Positions 44,601-53,900 of a DNA stretch of 64,000 bases are shown here, piece after piece. The notes under the pieces were generated by a model. That model did not search any database. It saw only the letters and a program-made list of their open reading frames with translations, and was not told where the DNA came from. Numbering within the stretch: the first letter of the stretch is position 1; each line of letters begins with the position of its first letter. Origin of the DNA: Massilia agri (GTDB lineage Bacteria; Pseudomonadota; Gammaproteobacteria; Burkholderiales; Burkholderiaceae_D); contig NZ_JANUHA010000021.1 of NCBI RefSeq assembly GCF_024753255.1, positions 1 through 64,000 of the forward strand, in the 5' to 3' direction. A program made the position numbers and the translations under genes.

Positions 44601-44809
44601 CCGGTTTAGTGCCGATCATGATCGCCCATGGCACGGGTTCGGAAATCATGCAGCGTATTGCAGCGCCAATGGTCGGTGGGATGTTGTCCGCGCCATTGCT
44701 GTCGATGTTTGTGGTGCCAGTGGTCTACATGTTGATGCGCCGTCGGGAGGTACAACAAGAGAACGTCCGTCAATCCGGAGCCAAGGAGGCCATCTATGAA
44801 AATACATGA
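41633..44809 (+). CDS. cusA: CusA-type Cu(I)/Ag(I) RND efflux pump
   Basis: An inner-membrane RND pump of 1058 aa, HME class. The helix IV motif AVGAMVDAAVVMIENAHKH (about residues 398-416) is that of CusA/SilA and not CzcA. The proton-relay residue and Met-rich copper path of that class are expected. Other family signatures are PLDALPDLSDVQVIIRTSYPG near the N-terminus and GSEIMQRIAAPMVGGM near the end. It exports Cu(I)/Ag(I) from the periplasm or the inner leaflet through CusB and CusC. Confidence 0.95.
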   Translation: MIAKLIRWSILNRFLVLLATVGITAWGIYALQRTPLDALPDLSDVQVIIRTSYPGQAPQLVENQVTYPLTTTMLSVPGAKTVRGYSFFGDSFVYILFEDGTDPYWARSRVLEYLNQVQSRLPPQAKTSLGPDATGVGWVYEYALVDRSGRMDLSQLRAFQDWFLKYELKTVANVSEVASLGGMVRQYQIVLDPAKLRGYNIAHGMVIDAVQKANQEAGGSVLELGEAEYMVRASGYLQSLDDFRKIPLMTSEAGVPVLLGDVARIQLGPEMRRGISELNGEGEVAGGVIVMRSGKNALETIDAVKAKLAALKPSLPPGVEIVPTYDRSHLIRRAVDNLRDKLVEEFVVVAIVCAIFLFHLRSALVAIVTLPIGILIAFIVMHYQGVNANIMSLGGIAIAVGAMVDAAVVMIENAHKHIEVWNHAHPGTKLEGEDRWRVIGDAAAEVGPALFFSLLIIVLSFIPVFTLEAQEGRLFSPLAFTKTYSMAAAAGLAVTLIPVLMGYLIRGRIPEEHKNPLNRFLIAVYRPLLDGVLRFPKATLIAAAAIALVTVWPMTRLGGEFMPPLDEGDLLYMPSALPGLSAGKVSQLLQQTDRLIKTVPEVQSVFGKAGRAETATDPAPLEMFETTIQFKPRDQWRSGMTTDKLVEELDSVVKVPGLSNIWVPPIRNRIDMLATGIKSPVGVKVAGSSLQEIDRVASEIERIVKKVPGVSSALAERLNGGRYIDVNISRDQAARYGLNIADVQSVVSAAIGGDNIGETVEGLQRFPINVRYPREVRDSIENLRQLPVLTPRGAQIRLGDVAEIRINDGPPMLRSENARLSGWVYVDIRGRDMNSVVRDMQQVVAKEVKLQPGYSISWSGQFEYLERASAKLKFVVPATLLVIFILLYMTFKRFDEAILIMATLPFALAGGIWLLWILGHHISVASAVGFIALAGVAAEFGVIMLLYLKHAWEARLAAGKASEADLLDAIREGAVQRVRPKAMTVAVIIAGLVPIMIAHGTGSEIMQRIAAPMVGGMLSAPLLSMFVVPVVYMLMRRREVQQENVRQSGAKEAIYENT

Positions 44810-44878
44810 GTTACAACGACGGGATAGCACGAGTCGACCAGGTCTCCGTGGATTACTCAATCATTAAAGGAGACGATC

Positions 44879-44938
44879 ATGAAGAAGATATTTGGGATGT
44901 CGTCTGCTCACGGACGAAAATTACTTTACCCACTTTGA
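44879..44938 (+). CDS. Possible 19-residue peptide between cusA and cusF
   Basis: An ATG at 44879 has the ribosome site AAAGGAG eight bases upstream, and the frame runs to the TGA at 44936-44938. The peptide has a basic end and no clear hydrophobic stretch. It ends 11 bp before the cusF start and could be a leader, or remains of a lost gene. Only the ribosome site supports it. Confidence 0.25.
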   Translation: MKKIFGMSSAHGRKLLYPL

Positions 44939-44949
44939 GGAGAAATCTC

Positions 44950-45384
44950 ATGAAACGTTTTGCCCCCCTGTCCCTTCTCGCTGCATTGGCCAGTTCCGGC
45001 GCGGCCTTCGGTCAAGCTGCCGATATGAAGGGGATGGGCATGAAACAAGCCTGTATGGATATGAAGGACATGAAGGACATGAAGGGTATGAATATGTCGG
45101 CATGCAAGGACATGATGAAGGAGAAAGCGGCCGATAGCAAAGCCCAAGGTGCATCCAAGAATGGAGTGGTACACAAAACCTCAGCTGTAGTGAAGGGGGT
45201 CGATCGAGCAAACGACAAAGTGACGCTTGCACATGACCAGGTGAAAACGCTTAAGTGGCCACCAATGACGATGAGCTTCGGCGTTAAGGACAAGTCATTG
45301 CTTGACAAGCTGGTAGTCGGCAAAAAAGTTGAGGTGGAGTTCACCCAGCAAGGGTCGGACTACGTCATCTCATCCGTCAAATAA
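44950..45384 (+). CDS. cusF: CusF copper-binding periplasmic protein
   Basis: A 144-residue protein from the ATG at 44950 (GAGGAGA upstream) with a signal peptide ending GAAFGQ. A Met-rich linker (KGMGMKQACMDMKDMKDMKG) precedes the CusF beta-barrel. The barrel segment KVTLAHDQVKTLKWPPMTMS contains the His, Trp and two Met of the Cu(I)/Ag(I) site. It delivers copper to the CusCBA pump. It is in addition to the CusF domain fused to CusB and to the separate CusF-like protein at 16511. Confidence 0.92.
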   Translation: MKRFAPLSLLAALASSGAAFGQAADMKGMGMKQACMDMKDMKDMKGMNMSACKDMMKEKAADSKAQGASKNGVVHKTSAVVKGVDRANDKVTLAHDQVKTLKWPPMTMSFGVKDKSLLDKLVVGKKVEVEFTQQGSDYVISSVK

Positions 45385-45687
45385 GGCGGACGCGAGCGTT
45401 CATGCTCGTATCCGAGCTGTTCAGTGCGGTGGCAGGCCAAGGCATTCCTAGCCTCCGACATGCCATTGCGCTGAGGTTGATTGAATATGATCTTGCGCAC
45501 TACATCTTCAGGAAGACGCGTCACGTGTCAGTTTTGGGTTTTGTTCAAACGCTTTTGGAAAGTGGCGTAAATAGAACCGAGAAATGGCACAACGAGCTGT
45601 CGTCCTGACCTGATTGACTCGCCAGCAGAGCGTGACGGGGTTCCCAAAGAGGCTCCCATAACCCTGAGTACATTCAAGGAGAATATC
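45385..45687. other. Intergenic gap between cusF and csp
   Basis: 303 bp without a convincing gene. A 68-codon frame here has no good ribosome site and no recognisable motif. An A-rich ribosome site, AAGGAG, sits before the csp start at 45688. Confidence 0.5.
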
Positions 45688-46059
45688 ATGGTGCAAAGTC
45701 AATTCCAGTCGTGTATCAAGGCGTGTTACGAATGCGCCGAGGCGTGCGATACCTGCGCCGCGGCGTGCCTGCGGGAGACGGATCCCAGGATGATGGCGCG
45801 CTGCATTATGCTCGATGACGAGTGCGCGGCAATCTGCCGTCTTGCCGCGCAGCTGATGAGCCGCGCAACCGAGCATGCTCATCAGCTATGCCAGCTGTGC
45901 GCCGACATTTGCGACGCCTGCGCCCAGGAATGCGCAAGCCACCAGATCCAGCATTGCCAAGATTGCGCCGCCGCCTGCCGCCGCTGTGCGGACGAGTGCC
46001 GCAGGATGATGCAGCCGACCAGTGGTCAAGGAACTTCCGTAGGCACTCACGCCCACTAA
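45688..46059 (+). CDS. csp: Four-helix-bundle copper storage protein (Csp, DUF326), second copy
   Basis: A 123-residue paralogue of the protein at 33759-34088. It has the same Cys ladder (CIKACYECAEACDTCAAACL, CADICDACAQECASHQIQHC and CAAACRRCADECRRMM) and no signal peptide, plus a longer C-terminus ending GTHAH. It should store Cu(I) in the cytoplasm. It follows the cus operon and a hairpin follows its stop. Confidence 0.9.
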   Translation: MVQSQFQSCIKACYECAEACDTCAAACLRETDPRMMARCIMLDDECAAICRLAAQLMSRATEHAHQLCQLCADICDACAQECASHQIQHCQDCAAACRRCADECRRMMQPTSGQGTSVGTHAH

Positions 46060-46068
46060 AGTACCTTT

Positions 46069-46095
46069 TTCGGGATCTGCGGCGCGGATCCCGAA
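46069..46095. terminator. Nine-bp stem after csp
   Basis: TTCGGGATC (46069-46077) pairs with GATCCCGAA (46087-46095) around a nine-base loop. T residues lie only on the upstream side, so on the minus strand it would carry a U-tract. It follows csp and may terminate that transcript. Confidence 0.55.
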
Positions 46096-46139
46096 GTTGA
46101 CTCTGCCGTTATGCGGGTGATCCCGTCGAATTGCTGCTA

Positions 46140-46749
46140 CTTGCGACCTTCGAACCCACGACCCAATTCATATCGGCGCCAGCATAGACCGGCTGCGCGC
46201 TTCGCGCTATGGGATGAGCGTGGCCGACATCCAGACAGTGGTGTCCGGCGATCGGTGGCGACAACGCGCGCGAAGTCGTCGACGGGCGCCGGCGCTTCCC
46301 GATCAGCTTGCGCTACCCGCAGGACCACCGCGACTCATTCCAGGTCCTGCGCTAGCTGCCGATCGTCACCGCTGGGCCCGCAGATTCGTCTTGGCGACGT
46401 GACGACGGTCGTCGTGATGGACAGTTCCCTAACGATCCGAAGCGAGGAAGCGCGCCTGTCAGGTTGGGTATACGTCGATGCCCGCGGTGTTGGCCTGCTC
46501 ACTGCGGTTCGTGCGATGCCGGAGCGTGTCCGCGACAACGTCTCGCTGCCGCCAGCTTATGCCATCGGCTGGTCGGGGCAGTTCGAATATCTCGGAAGCG
46601 CGGCCGGCTCCAAAATCTTGCAGCGCATCGATGCACCGATGATTGGCGGAATGGTCACCGCACCGCTACTTTCGCTGTTTGTGATCCCTGCCGCCTGGCG
46701 GCTACTACAAGAGCGGCGTATAGGTAAGCGTCAGAACGAAGTGACCTAG
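46140..46749 (+). pseudogene. Remnant of a CusA/CzcA-type RND pump gene
   Basis: Pieces of a pump of the CusA class survive in several frames: YGMSVADIQTVVSG, RRRFPISLRYPQDHRDS, then an in-frame TAG, then PQIRLGDVTTVVV and SEEARLSGWVYVDARG. Then YAIGWSGQFEYL jumps directly to SKILQRIDAPMIGGMVTAPL. Against the intact cusA at 41633, about 135 residues are deleted between the last two blocks, and the first two thirds of the gene are missing. This is a decayed gene, not expressed as a functional pump. Confidence 0.88.
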
Positions 46750-46980
46750 CTTCAAGGCGCCGGACGTCCATGAAGGCGTGCTTCGCATTACGATTCGAAA
46801 AGGCCGCGAACACCAACCTTCCGATCTTCGGGCGCTTGGCAGGAGGCCGCCGATCGCAGACAGTTTGACTAGCCTCCTCTTACGGGCGTCGTTTTTATTC
46901 GCATAACTGTAGGATGCTCAACAGTACTTTAAAGAGTCTGATAAGCCATTCGACTGGCATTTACCGATGAGGAATGATGG

Positions 46981-47901
46981 ATGGGAGACCAGCACCGCCA
47001 CAACGTCCACAACGGCAGCGGCAACCTCAAGGTTGCATTTCTACTGAACTTTACGTTTACGCTGATCGAATTCGCCGGCGGACTGTGGACGAATAGCGTG
47101 GCCATTCTCAGCGATGCCGTGCATGACCTCGGTGACTCGATCTCGCTCGGACTCGCCTGGTACTTCGATCGTCTTTCAAAGCACGGCAGCACCCCGAAAG
47201 ACACCTACGGCTACGCTCGATACTCACTGCTTGGCGGCCTGATCACCGCTATCGTATTGATTGCCGGCATCGGCTTTATCCTGTGGAACGCAGCGCAGCG
47301 CCTTCTCGATCCGGAGGAAGTCAACGCGACGGGTATGATCGTTCTGGCGGTGGTTGGCGTCATCTTCAATGGCGCAGCGGTTCTGCGTGTTCGCAAGGGG
47401 GAGTCGCTGACCGAGAAAGTCGTCAGTTGGCACCTGCTGGAGGACACCCTCGGCTGGATTGCGGTGCTGATCGGCGCAGCGGTGATGGCAGTCTGGGACC
47501 TCCCCTGGATCGACCCGGCCCTATCGATCTGTATTTCGCTCTTCGTGTTGTGGAACGTTTTCCGCAATCTCCGGAAGTTCTTCGAAGTTTTTCTGCAGCG
47601 GACTCCGTCCACCTTTGACCTTCCTGCCTTCGAAACTGCGGTGAGGGCTATTCCCGAGGTCATCGATGTACACGATACCCACAGTTGGTCGATCGACGGC
47701 GAGAAGCACGTACTGACAACCCACGTCATCGTCTCGCAGAAAGCGTTTCCAGACAAAGTCATGTCGATCAAGTCGCACGTGACAACCCTCATTGGCGACA
47801 AGGCCTTTGAACACATTGCAATCGACATCGGAACGCCTATGGACCATATTGAAGAGAAAACACGTACAGGGTCCGAGATTCGACAAAGGCGGCAGGACTG
47901 A
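46981..47901 (+). CDS. CDF-family cation efflux protein
   Basis: A 306-residue inner-membrane exporter of the cation diffusion facilitator family. It has about six hydrophobic segments, the metal-site motif SDAVHDLGD near residue 40, and a cytoplasmic C-terminal ferredoxin-like domain (VIDVHDTHSWSIDGEKHVLTTH). It exchanges Zn(II), Co(II) or Cd(II) for protons. The first half keeps the His/Asp tetrad positions. It lies upstream of czcI, 50 bp away, and probably belongs to the czc operon. It is a different protein from the CzcD-like gene at 55046. Confidence 0.88.
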   Translation: MGDQHRHNVHNGSGNLKVAFLLNFTFTLIEFAGGLWTNSVAILSDAVHDLGDSISLGLAWYFDRLSKHGSTPKDTYGYARYSLLGGLITAIVLIAGIGFILWNAAQRLLDPEEVNATGMIVLAVVGVIFNGAAVLRVRKGESLTEKVVSWHLLEDTLGWIAVLIGAAVMAVWDLPWIDPALSICISLFVLWNVFRNLRKFFEVFLQRTPSTFDLPAFETAVRAIPEVIDVHDTHSWSIDGEKHVLTTHVIVSQKAFPDKVMSIKSHVTTLIGDKAFEHIAIDIGTPMDHIEEKTRTGSEIRQRRQD

Positions 47902-47951
47902 AGAATGACAAGAGCGCAGTCCATTGCATGAGGCCATGCTATACTTTTCCT

Positions 47952-48314
47952 ATGACCCGCCGGTTTATTTACCTTGTGCTTACAATCATGATGCTTCAGC
48001 TTAGCTGGAGCGTCGTGGCAGAGTATTGCGAGCACGAAACCGGCCGCGCTGCACAGCATCTTGGCCACCATGCGTCGCACGACGAGCCTGCTCAAGAGGC
48101 TTTCAGTTCGCTCGACCAGCCATCCAAGTCGAAAACAGGGACGCTGCATTCGCACTGCACTTCCTGTACCCACACGCCCCTGACGTTCGAGGCGCTGCCT
48201 GTCATGGCCGCGGTTTCCGAACCTCTGCGCATTGCACCCATCTCCCCCCTGCTTCGCCTCTCCTCTATCGATGTGGCCCCGCCCGAGCGGCCCCAATGGG
48301 TTGCCGTCGTCTGA
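47952..48314 (+). CDS. czcI: CzcI-like small regulatory/periplasmic protein
   Basis: A 120-residue protein from the ATG at 47952 with a signal peptide (IYLVLTIMMLQLSWSVVA). The mature part is Cys/His-containing: YCEHETGRAAQHLGHH and HSHCTSCTHTP. The position directly before czcC and the plan match CzcI, a small periplasmic protein that modulates czc expression in Cupriavidus. The frame begins 8 codons earlier without signal. Confidence 0.75.
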   Translation: MTRRFIYLVLTIMMLQLSWSVVAEYCEHETGRAAQHLGHHASHDEPAQEAFSSLDQPSKSKTGTLHSHCTSCTHTPLTFEALPVMAAVSEPLRIAPISPLLRLSSIDVAPPERPQWVAVV

Positions 48315-48428
48315 TTCGGCGGCGACTCGTAACTAGTCAGTCTTAATGTCTCTCAGGAGTGTCGTCACGGCACTCCTGATGCGGATCGTCGCTGAATATC
48401 CTTCGCCTATTGTTTTCGGAGTTTATTC

Positions 48429-49733
48429 ATGCACCCCAAACGTATTGTTGTTGGGTCGCTCGTGCTATTGGCATGGGCGCTCCCTGCGGCCGCACAACTG
48501 GCTGGCGATCCGCCAGTCGGGCGCGCGGCCGCTGTTCCCACCGTACCCGCCGCCGGCACGCTATTGACCCTCGAAAAGGCGGTCGACATGGCCATGGCCG
48601 CCAACCCGAGCCTGCGCGCCAGCGCCCTGGACATCGTCATCGCCGGCGCCGGGCGCCGCCAGGCGGGATTACTGCCAAATCCCACAATCTCCTACACGAC
48701 CGAGGGAACGCAGCGCGGTACGAGAACCCGTACCTTCGAGCTGAGCCAGCTGGTCGAGCTTGGCGGCAAGCGGCGCGCCCGCGTGGAGCTCGCCGAGCGC
48801 GACAGCCGGCTTGCACTTGCGGCCGCAAGCGTGGCTCGGGCCGAACTACGCGCTGACGTCACTGCCGCCTATTTCAACGCGCTGGGCGCCCAGGAACAGG
48901 TACGCCTTGCGCAAACCTCGCTCGACATTGCGTCAAAAGCAAGGGCGGCGGCTGAGAAGCGTGTTGCCGCCGGGCGTGTCTCGCCTGTCGAACTGTCGCG
49001 TGCAAAGGTAGCCGAGTCGACTGCACGCCTCGACCTTTCCCAGGCCGACGGCGAACTGCTTATCGCGCGCGGCTTGCTGACGGCGTATTGGGGCCAGGCA
49101 CAGCCGGGAACTCTGGCCCTGGTCGAGCCAGTAGACGAGCTCGCGGCTGTTCCTTCCCTTGAAGACTTGCGAACACGCCTGGCGGGCTCGCCGCAGCTGC
49201 AGCGCGCACGCCTGCAGGTCGAGCGCGAAGAGGCGCAGGTGTCGGTCGACCGCGCGCAGCGCATGCCCGACGTCACCCTTGTCGTCGGCCGCCAGAAGGA
49301 TGAGGAGATGGGGCGAACGCAAACCGTGCTCGGCGTCTCGCTCCCGCTCCCCTTGTTCAACCGGAACCAGGGCAATCTGCAAGCTTCGCTCGCCCGTGCG
49401 GACAAGGCGCGCGCCGAAAGCGATGCGCAGCAGCTGAGGCTCGACCAGACCTTGACCAGTACCTATCAGCGCGCCCAGCTGGCGAGGGACCAAGTGCGCA
49501 CCATGCGGCAGGAAATTCTGCCGGAAGCGCAACGTGTTTTCGATGCCGCCGTCATCGGTTTCGAGGCTGGCAAGTTCAACTTCCTGGATGTTCTCGATGC
49601 CCAGCGCACTCTGCTGCAAAGCCGCGCGCAGTACGTACAGGCACTCTACGACAGCTACCGATTCAGCGCGGAGCTTGGCCGATTTGCCGACGCTGGCACC
49701 GGCGCCACCAATACCAACAGGATTACCCCATGA
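48429..49733 (+). CDS. czcC: CzcC outer membrane factor
   Basis: A TolC-family outer membrane channel of 434 aa with a signal peptide (LVLLAWALPAAAQ) and the helical hairpins of the tunnel, including QAGLLPNPTISYTTEGTQRG and SLPLPLFNRNQGNLQASLAR. It forms the CzcCBA complex for Co, Zn and Cd export. It has a four-base overlap with czcB (ATGA). Confidence 0.92.
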   Translation: MHPKRIVVGSLVLLAWALPAAAQLAGDPPVGRAAAVPTVPAAGTLLTLEKAVDMAMAANPSLRASALDIVIAGAGRRQAGLLPNPTISYTTEGTQRGTRTRTFELSQLVELGGKRRARVELAERDSRLALAAASVARAELRADVTAAYFNALGAQEQVRLAQTSLDIASKARAAAEKRVAAGRVSPVELSRAKVAESTARLDLSQADGELLIARGLLTAYWGQAQPGTLALVEPVDELAAVPSLEDLRTRLAGSPQLQRARLQVEREEAQVSVDRAQRMPDVTLVVGRQKDEEMGRTQTVLGVSLPLPLFNRNQGNLQASLARADKARAESDAQQLRLDQTLTSTYQRAQLARDQVRTMRQEILPEAQRVFDAAVIGFEAGKFNFLDVLDAQRTLLQSRAQYVQALYDSYRFSAELGRFADAGTGATNTNRITP

Positions 49734-50953
49734 AGTTCAATATCGACAAAAAATCGGCGCTTTCCATCGCGGCTGTGATCGCAGTCGGCATCGTACTGGC
49801 CCTGCTGATCGTGTTCTGGAAAAGCGATAGCACTCCGGCACCGGAAGGCGGCGAGCACGCGGAGGAAACCGCCGAGACGAAGGCCGAACACGGCGACGAG
49901 AAGGAAGAAGGTCATGCCGAAGAGCCCGGCCTCATCGAAATGAGCCCGCAGCAGATCCAGACCGCCGGCATCGCCACTGCAACGGCCGGTCCGGCAGCCA
50001 TTCGCACCGAACTTGTCCTCCCCGGCGAGGTGCGCTTCAACGAAGACCGGACGGCACACGTCGTGCCGCGCGTTGCGGGCGTGATCGAATCGGTTGCCGC
50101 CTCGCTTGGCCAGGATGTGAAAAAGGGACAACCCCTGGCCGTCATCGCCAGCGCCGAACTGGCGGACCTGCGCAGTGCCGCGCTCGCTGCCGGCAAGAGG
50201 CTCGAGCTGGCGCGCATCACCTACGAGCGCGAAAAGAAGCTGTGGGAACAAAAGGTCTCCGCTGAGCAGGATTACCTCCAGGCCCAACAGGCCTATCGCG
50301 AAGCCGAGATCGAGTCGCAGGCGGCTCGCTCGAAACTGACCGCACTCGGCGCGGACGTATCGGCCGGCGCGGTCAACCGCTTTGTCCTGCGAGCTCCGTT
50401 TACCGGTGTCGTCGTCGAAAAACACCTCGCCCAGGGTGAAGCAGTGAAGGAGGACGCGAACGTCTTCCTCGTCTCGGATCTGTCGACCGTGTGGGTGAAC
50501 ATCGCGGTCGCGCCGAAAGACCTGGCCTCGGTCCGCGTCGGCCAAGCGGTCACAGTCAGGTCGGCAGCCGGTGGCCCGTCCGTAGCAGGCAAGGTCAGTT
50601 ACGTGGGCAACCTTCTCGGCGAAGAGACCCGGACCGCAAGCGCACGGGTCGTGATCGACAATCCGGGACTCGCATGGCGCCCCGGCCTGTTCGTCAACGT
50701 TTCCGTGGTCAGTGGGCAGAAGGACGCTGCGGTTGCCGTTGCTTCCGACGCCCTGCAGACACTGGAAGGCAAGAACGTCGTGTTCGTCAAAACCGCCAAG
50801 GGGTTCCAGGCCCAGCCGGTGACCACCGGCGTCAGCGACGGAAAGCTGACGGAGATCGTCTCCGGCCTGGCCTCGGGCGCACCCTATGTCACGACCGGTA
50901 GCTTCGTCGTGAAGGCCCAGCAGGGCAAGGGCAGTGCCGAGCATGAACACTGA
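49730..50953 (+). CDS. czcB: CzcB membrane fusion protein
   Basis: A periplasmic adaptor of 407 aa with a membrane anchor (SIAAVIAVGIVLALLIVFW), an acidic/His-rich segment (GGEHAEETAETKAEHGDEKE), and the lipoyl/barrel domains of MFP proteins (VIESVAASLGQDVKKGQPLA and PFTGVVVEKHLAQGEAVKED). The C-terminus ends EHEH. It links CzcA with CzcC. It lies 14 bp before czcA. Confidence 0.93.
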   Translation: MKFNIDKKSALSIAAVIAVGIVLALLIVFWKSDSTPAPEGGEHAEETAETKAEHGDEKEEGHAEEPGLIEMSPQQIQTAGIATATAGPAAIRTELVLPGEVRFNEDRTAHVVPRVAGVIESVAASLGQDVKKGQPLAVIASAELADLRSAALAAGKRLELARITYEREKKLWEQKVSAEQDYLQAQQAYREAEIESQAARSKLTALGADVSAGAVNRFVLRAPFTGVVVEKHLAQGEAVKEDANVFLVSDLSTVWVNIAVAPKDLASVRVGQAVTVRSAAGGPSVAGKVSYVGNLLGEETRTASARVVIDNPGLAWRPGLFVNVSVVSGQKDAAVAVASDALQTLEGKNVVFVKTAKGFQAQPVTTGVSDGKLTEIVSGLASGAPYVTTGSFVVKAQQGKGSAEHEH

Positions 50954-50967
50954 GCGAGGATCCGGAC

Positions 50968-53900
50968 ATGTTTGAACGCATCATTCGCTTTGCCATCGAA
51001 CACCGATGGCTAGTCATGCTGGCCGTCATTGCGATGGCCGCCGTCGGCATCTACAACTACCAGAAGCTGCCCATCGACGCGGTACCCGACATCACCAACG
51101 TCCAGGTGCAGATCAACACCTCGGCGGCCGGCTATTCGCCGCTCGAAGTCGAACAGCGTGTCACCTTTCCCATCGAGACCGTGATGGCCGGCCTGCCTGG
51201 ACTCGAAGAGACCCGCTCGCTGTCGCGCTATGGCCTGTCGCAGGTGACCGTCATCTTCAAGGACAGCACCGACATCTATTTCGCACGCCAGCTCGTCAAC
51301 CAGAGGATCCAGGAAGCCAGGGAAAACCTGCCTCCCGGCGTGACGCCCATGATGGGGCCGATCTCGACGGGCCTGGGTGAAATCTACCTATGGACGGTCG
51401 AAAGCGAGCCAGGGGCCAAAAAGCCTGACGGCACGCCCTACACGCCCACCGACCTGCGCGAGATCCAGGACTGGATCATCAAGCCGCAGCTGCGCCAGGT
51501 TCCCGGGGTCACCGAGATCAATTCGATCGGCGGCTTCGCAAAGGAATACCTGATTGCCCCGGATCCGGCAAAACTCAGTTCCTATAGGCTGTCCTTGTCG
51601 GACGTCGTCAATGCGATTGACCGCAACAACAGCAACGTCGGCATGGGATACATCGAGCGCCGCGGCGAGCAGTTCCTCGTCCGGGCGCCCGGCCAGGTGC
51701 GCACACTGGACGACATCCGCAACACCATCCTCAGCAACGTCGACGGCGTTCCCATCCGCGTGCGTGACGTCGCGACGGTCGACGTCGGACGCGAGCTGCG
51801 TACCGGGGCGGCAACGGAGAACGGCCGCGAAGTCGTGCTGGGAACGGTCTTCATGCTCATCGGCGAAAACAGCCGGGCCGTCTCCCAGGCAGTGGCCAGC
51901 AAGATGGTCGAGGTGAACCGTTCGCTGCCGAAGGGCGTAGTGGCGATTCCCGTGTACGACCGCACGACACTGGTGGACAAGGCGATCAATACGGTCAAGA
52001 AGAACCTGCTCGAGGGCGCGGTTCTCGTGATCGTGATCCTGTTCCTCTTCCTCGGCAATATCCGCGCTGCAATTATTACGGCCCTGGTCATCCCGCTCTC
52101 GATGCTCTTCACCTTTACCGGGATGGTGACTTACCGGGTTAGCGCGAACCTGATGAGTCTTGGTGCGCTCGACTTCGGCATCATCATCGACGGCGCGGTC
52201 GTCATTGTCGAGAACTGCGTACGGCGCCTCGCGCACGCGCAGGAACACCACCGGCGCCAGTTGACCCTTACCGAACGCTTCCACGAGGTGTTCGCGGCTG
52301 CAAAAGAAGCGCGTCGCCCTCTGCTGTTCGGCCAGCTCATCATCATGGTGGTGTACCTGCCGATCTTTGCTCTTTCAGGCGTCGAAGGCAAGATGTTCCA
52401 TCCCATGGCTTTTGCCGTTGTCGTCGCGCTGCTCGGGGCGATGATCCTGTCGATCACCTTCATTCCCGCAGCCGTCGCCCTGTTCATCGGCAAGCGCGTC
52501 ACGGAAAAGGAAAACCGCATCATGGTTGCGGCCAAGCGAGCCTATGCACCGGCCCTCGAAAAGGTCCTCCGTAACGGCGCCTTAGTGATTACCAGCGCCG
52601 TCGTGCTGGTGCTCCTGTCGGGACTGCTGGCCACACGGCTGGGCAGCGAATTTATCCCGAACCTGAACGAAGGCGACCTCGCGCTGCAGGCGATTCGCAT
52701 CCCTGCCACGAGCCTGAGCCAGTCGGTGGAGATGCAGCAGAAGCTCGAGGCCGGCCTGAAGGCGAAGTTCCCGGAGATCGATCGCGTATTCGCCCGCACC
52801 GGTACCGCCGAGATTGCTTCGGATCCGATGCCACCCAACATCTCGGACGGTTACATCATGCTCAAGCCCGAGTCCGCGTGGCCGGCACCAAGGAAGACCC
52901 GTGCCGAGCTGATCGAGGCGATCGAGGAGGAAGCGGAAAAGTATGCCGGCAATGCATATGAACTTTCGCAGCCGATTCAGCTGCGGTTCAACGAGCTCAT
53001 TTCGGGTGTACGCAGCGACGTCGCCGTGAAGGTCTTCGGTGACGACATGGCCGTGCTGGAAACCACTGGCAAGGAAATTGCCGAGGTCCTCCAACGGGTG
53101 CCTGGTGCGGCTGAGGTCAAGGTGGAGCAGACCGGCGGCCTGCCGATGCTGACCGTCGATATCGACCGCGAAAAGACGGCCAGGTACGGCCTGAACATCG
53201 GCGACGTGCAGGAAGCACTGGCAATCGCCACTGGTGGGCGCGAAGCCGGCACCATGTTCGAGGGTGACCGCCGCTTTGACATCGTGGTTCGCCTGCCCGA
53301 AGCGATGCGCACCGACCTGGACGCATTGCGGCAGCTGCCAATTCCCCTGCCAGCCAAGGAAGGTAGCGCAACGACCTACATTCCCCTCGCCGAAGTCGCC
53401 ACCTTGAACTTCACGCCAGGGCCCAACCAGATCAGCCGGGAGAACGGCAAGCGGCGCATCGTCGTGAGTGCGAACGTGCGAGGCCGGGATATCGGCACCT
53501 TCGTTCCTGAAGCGCAGGCTGCCATCGCAGGCAAGGTCAAGGTCCCACCGGGGTATTGGACCAGCTGGGGCGGCACCTTCCAGCAGCTAGAGTCGGCGAC
53601 CCAGCGCCTGCAGATCGTCGTGCCGCTTGCCCTCTTCATCGTGTTCACCTTGCTATTCGCGATGTTCGGCAACGTGAAGGATGGCTTGCTCGTCTTTACC
53701 GGCATCCCGTTCGCGCTCACCGGCGGCGTCATCGCCCTGGCCCTGCGGGGAATTCCGCTGTCGATTTCCGCGGCAGTGGGATTCATCGCCTTGTCCGGCG
53801 TGGCCGTCCTGAACGGCCTCGTGATGATTTCCTATATCCGGACCTTGCGTGAAGAGGGAATGGACCTGGACACGGCAATCACGCATGGCGCGCTCACACG

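Noticed and set aside
45061..45105. Short tandem repeats in cusF (Met-Lys-Asp units)
   Set aside because: These are a low-complexity Met-rich metal-binding linker in the coding frame, not a CRISPR or other repeat array.
45402..45608. 68-codon plus-strand frame between cusF and csp
   Set aside because: Weak start region, no motif; more likely chance in intergenic DNA.
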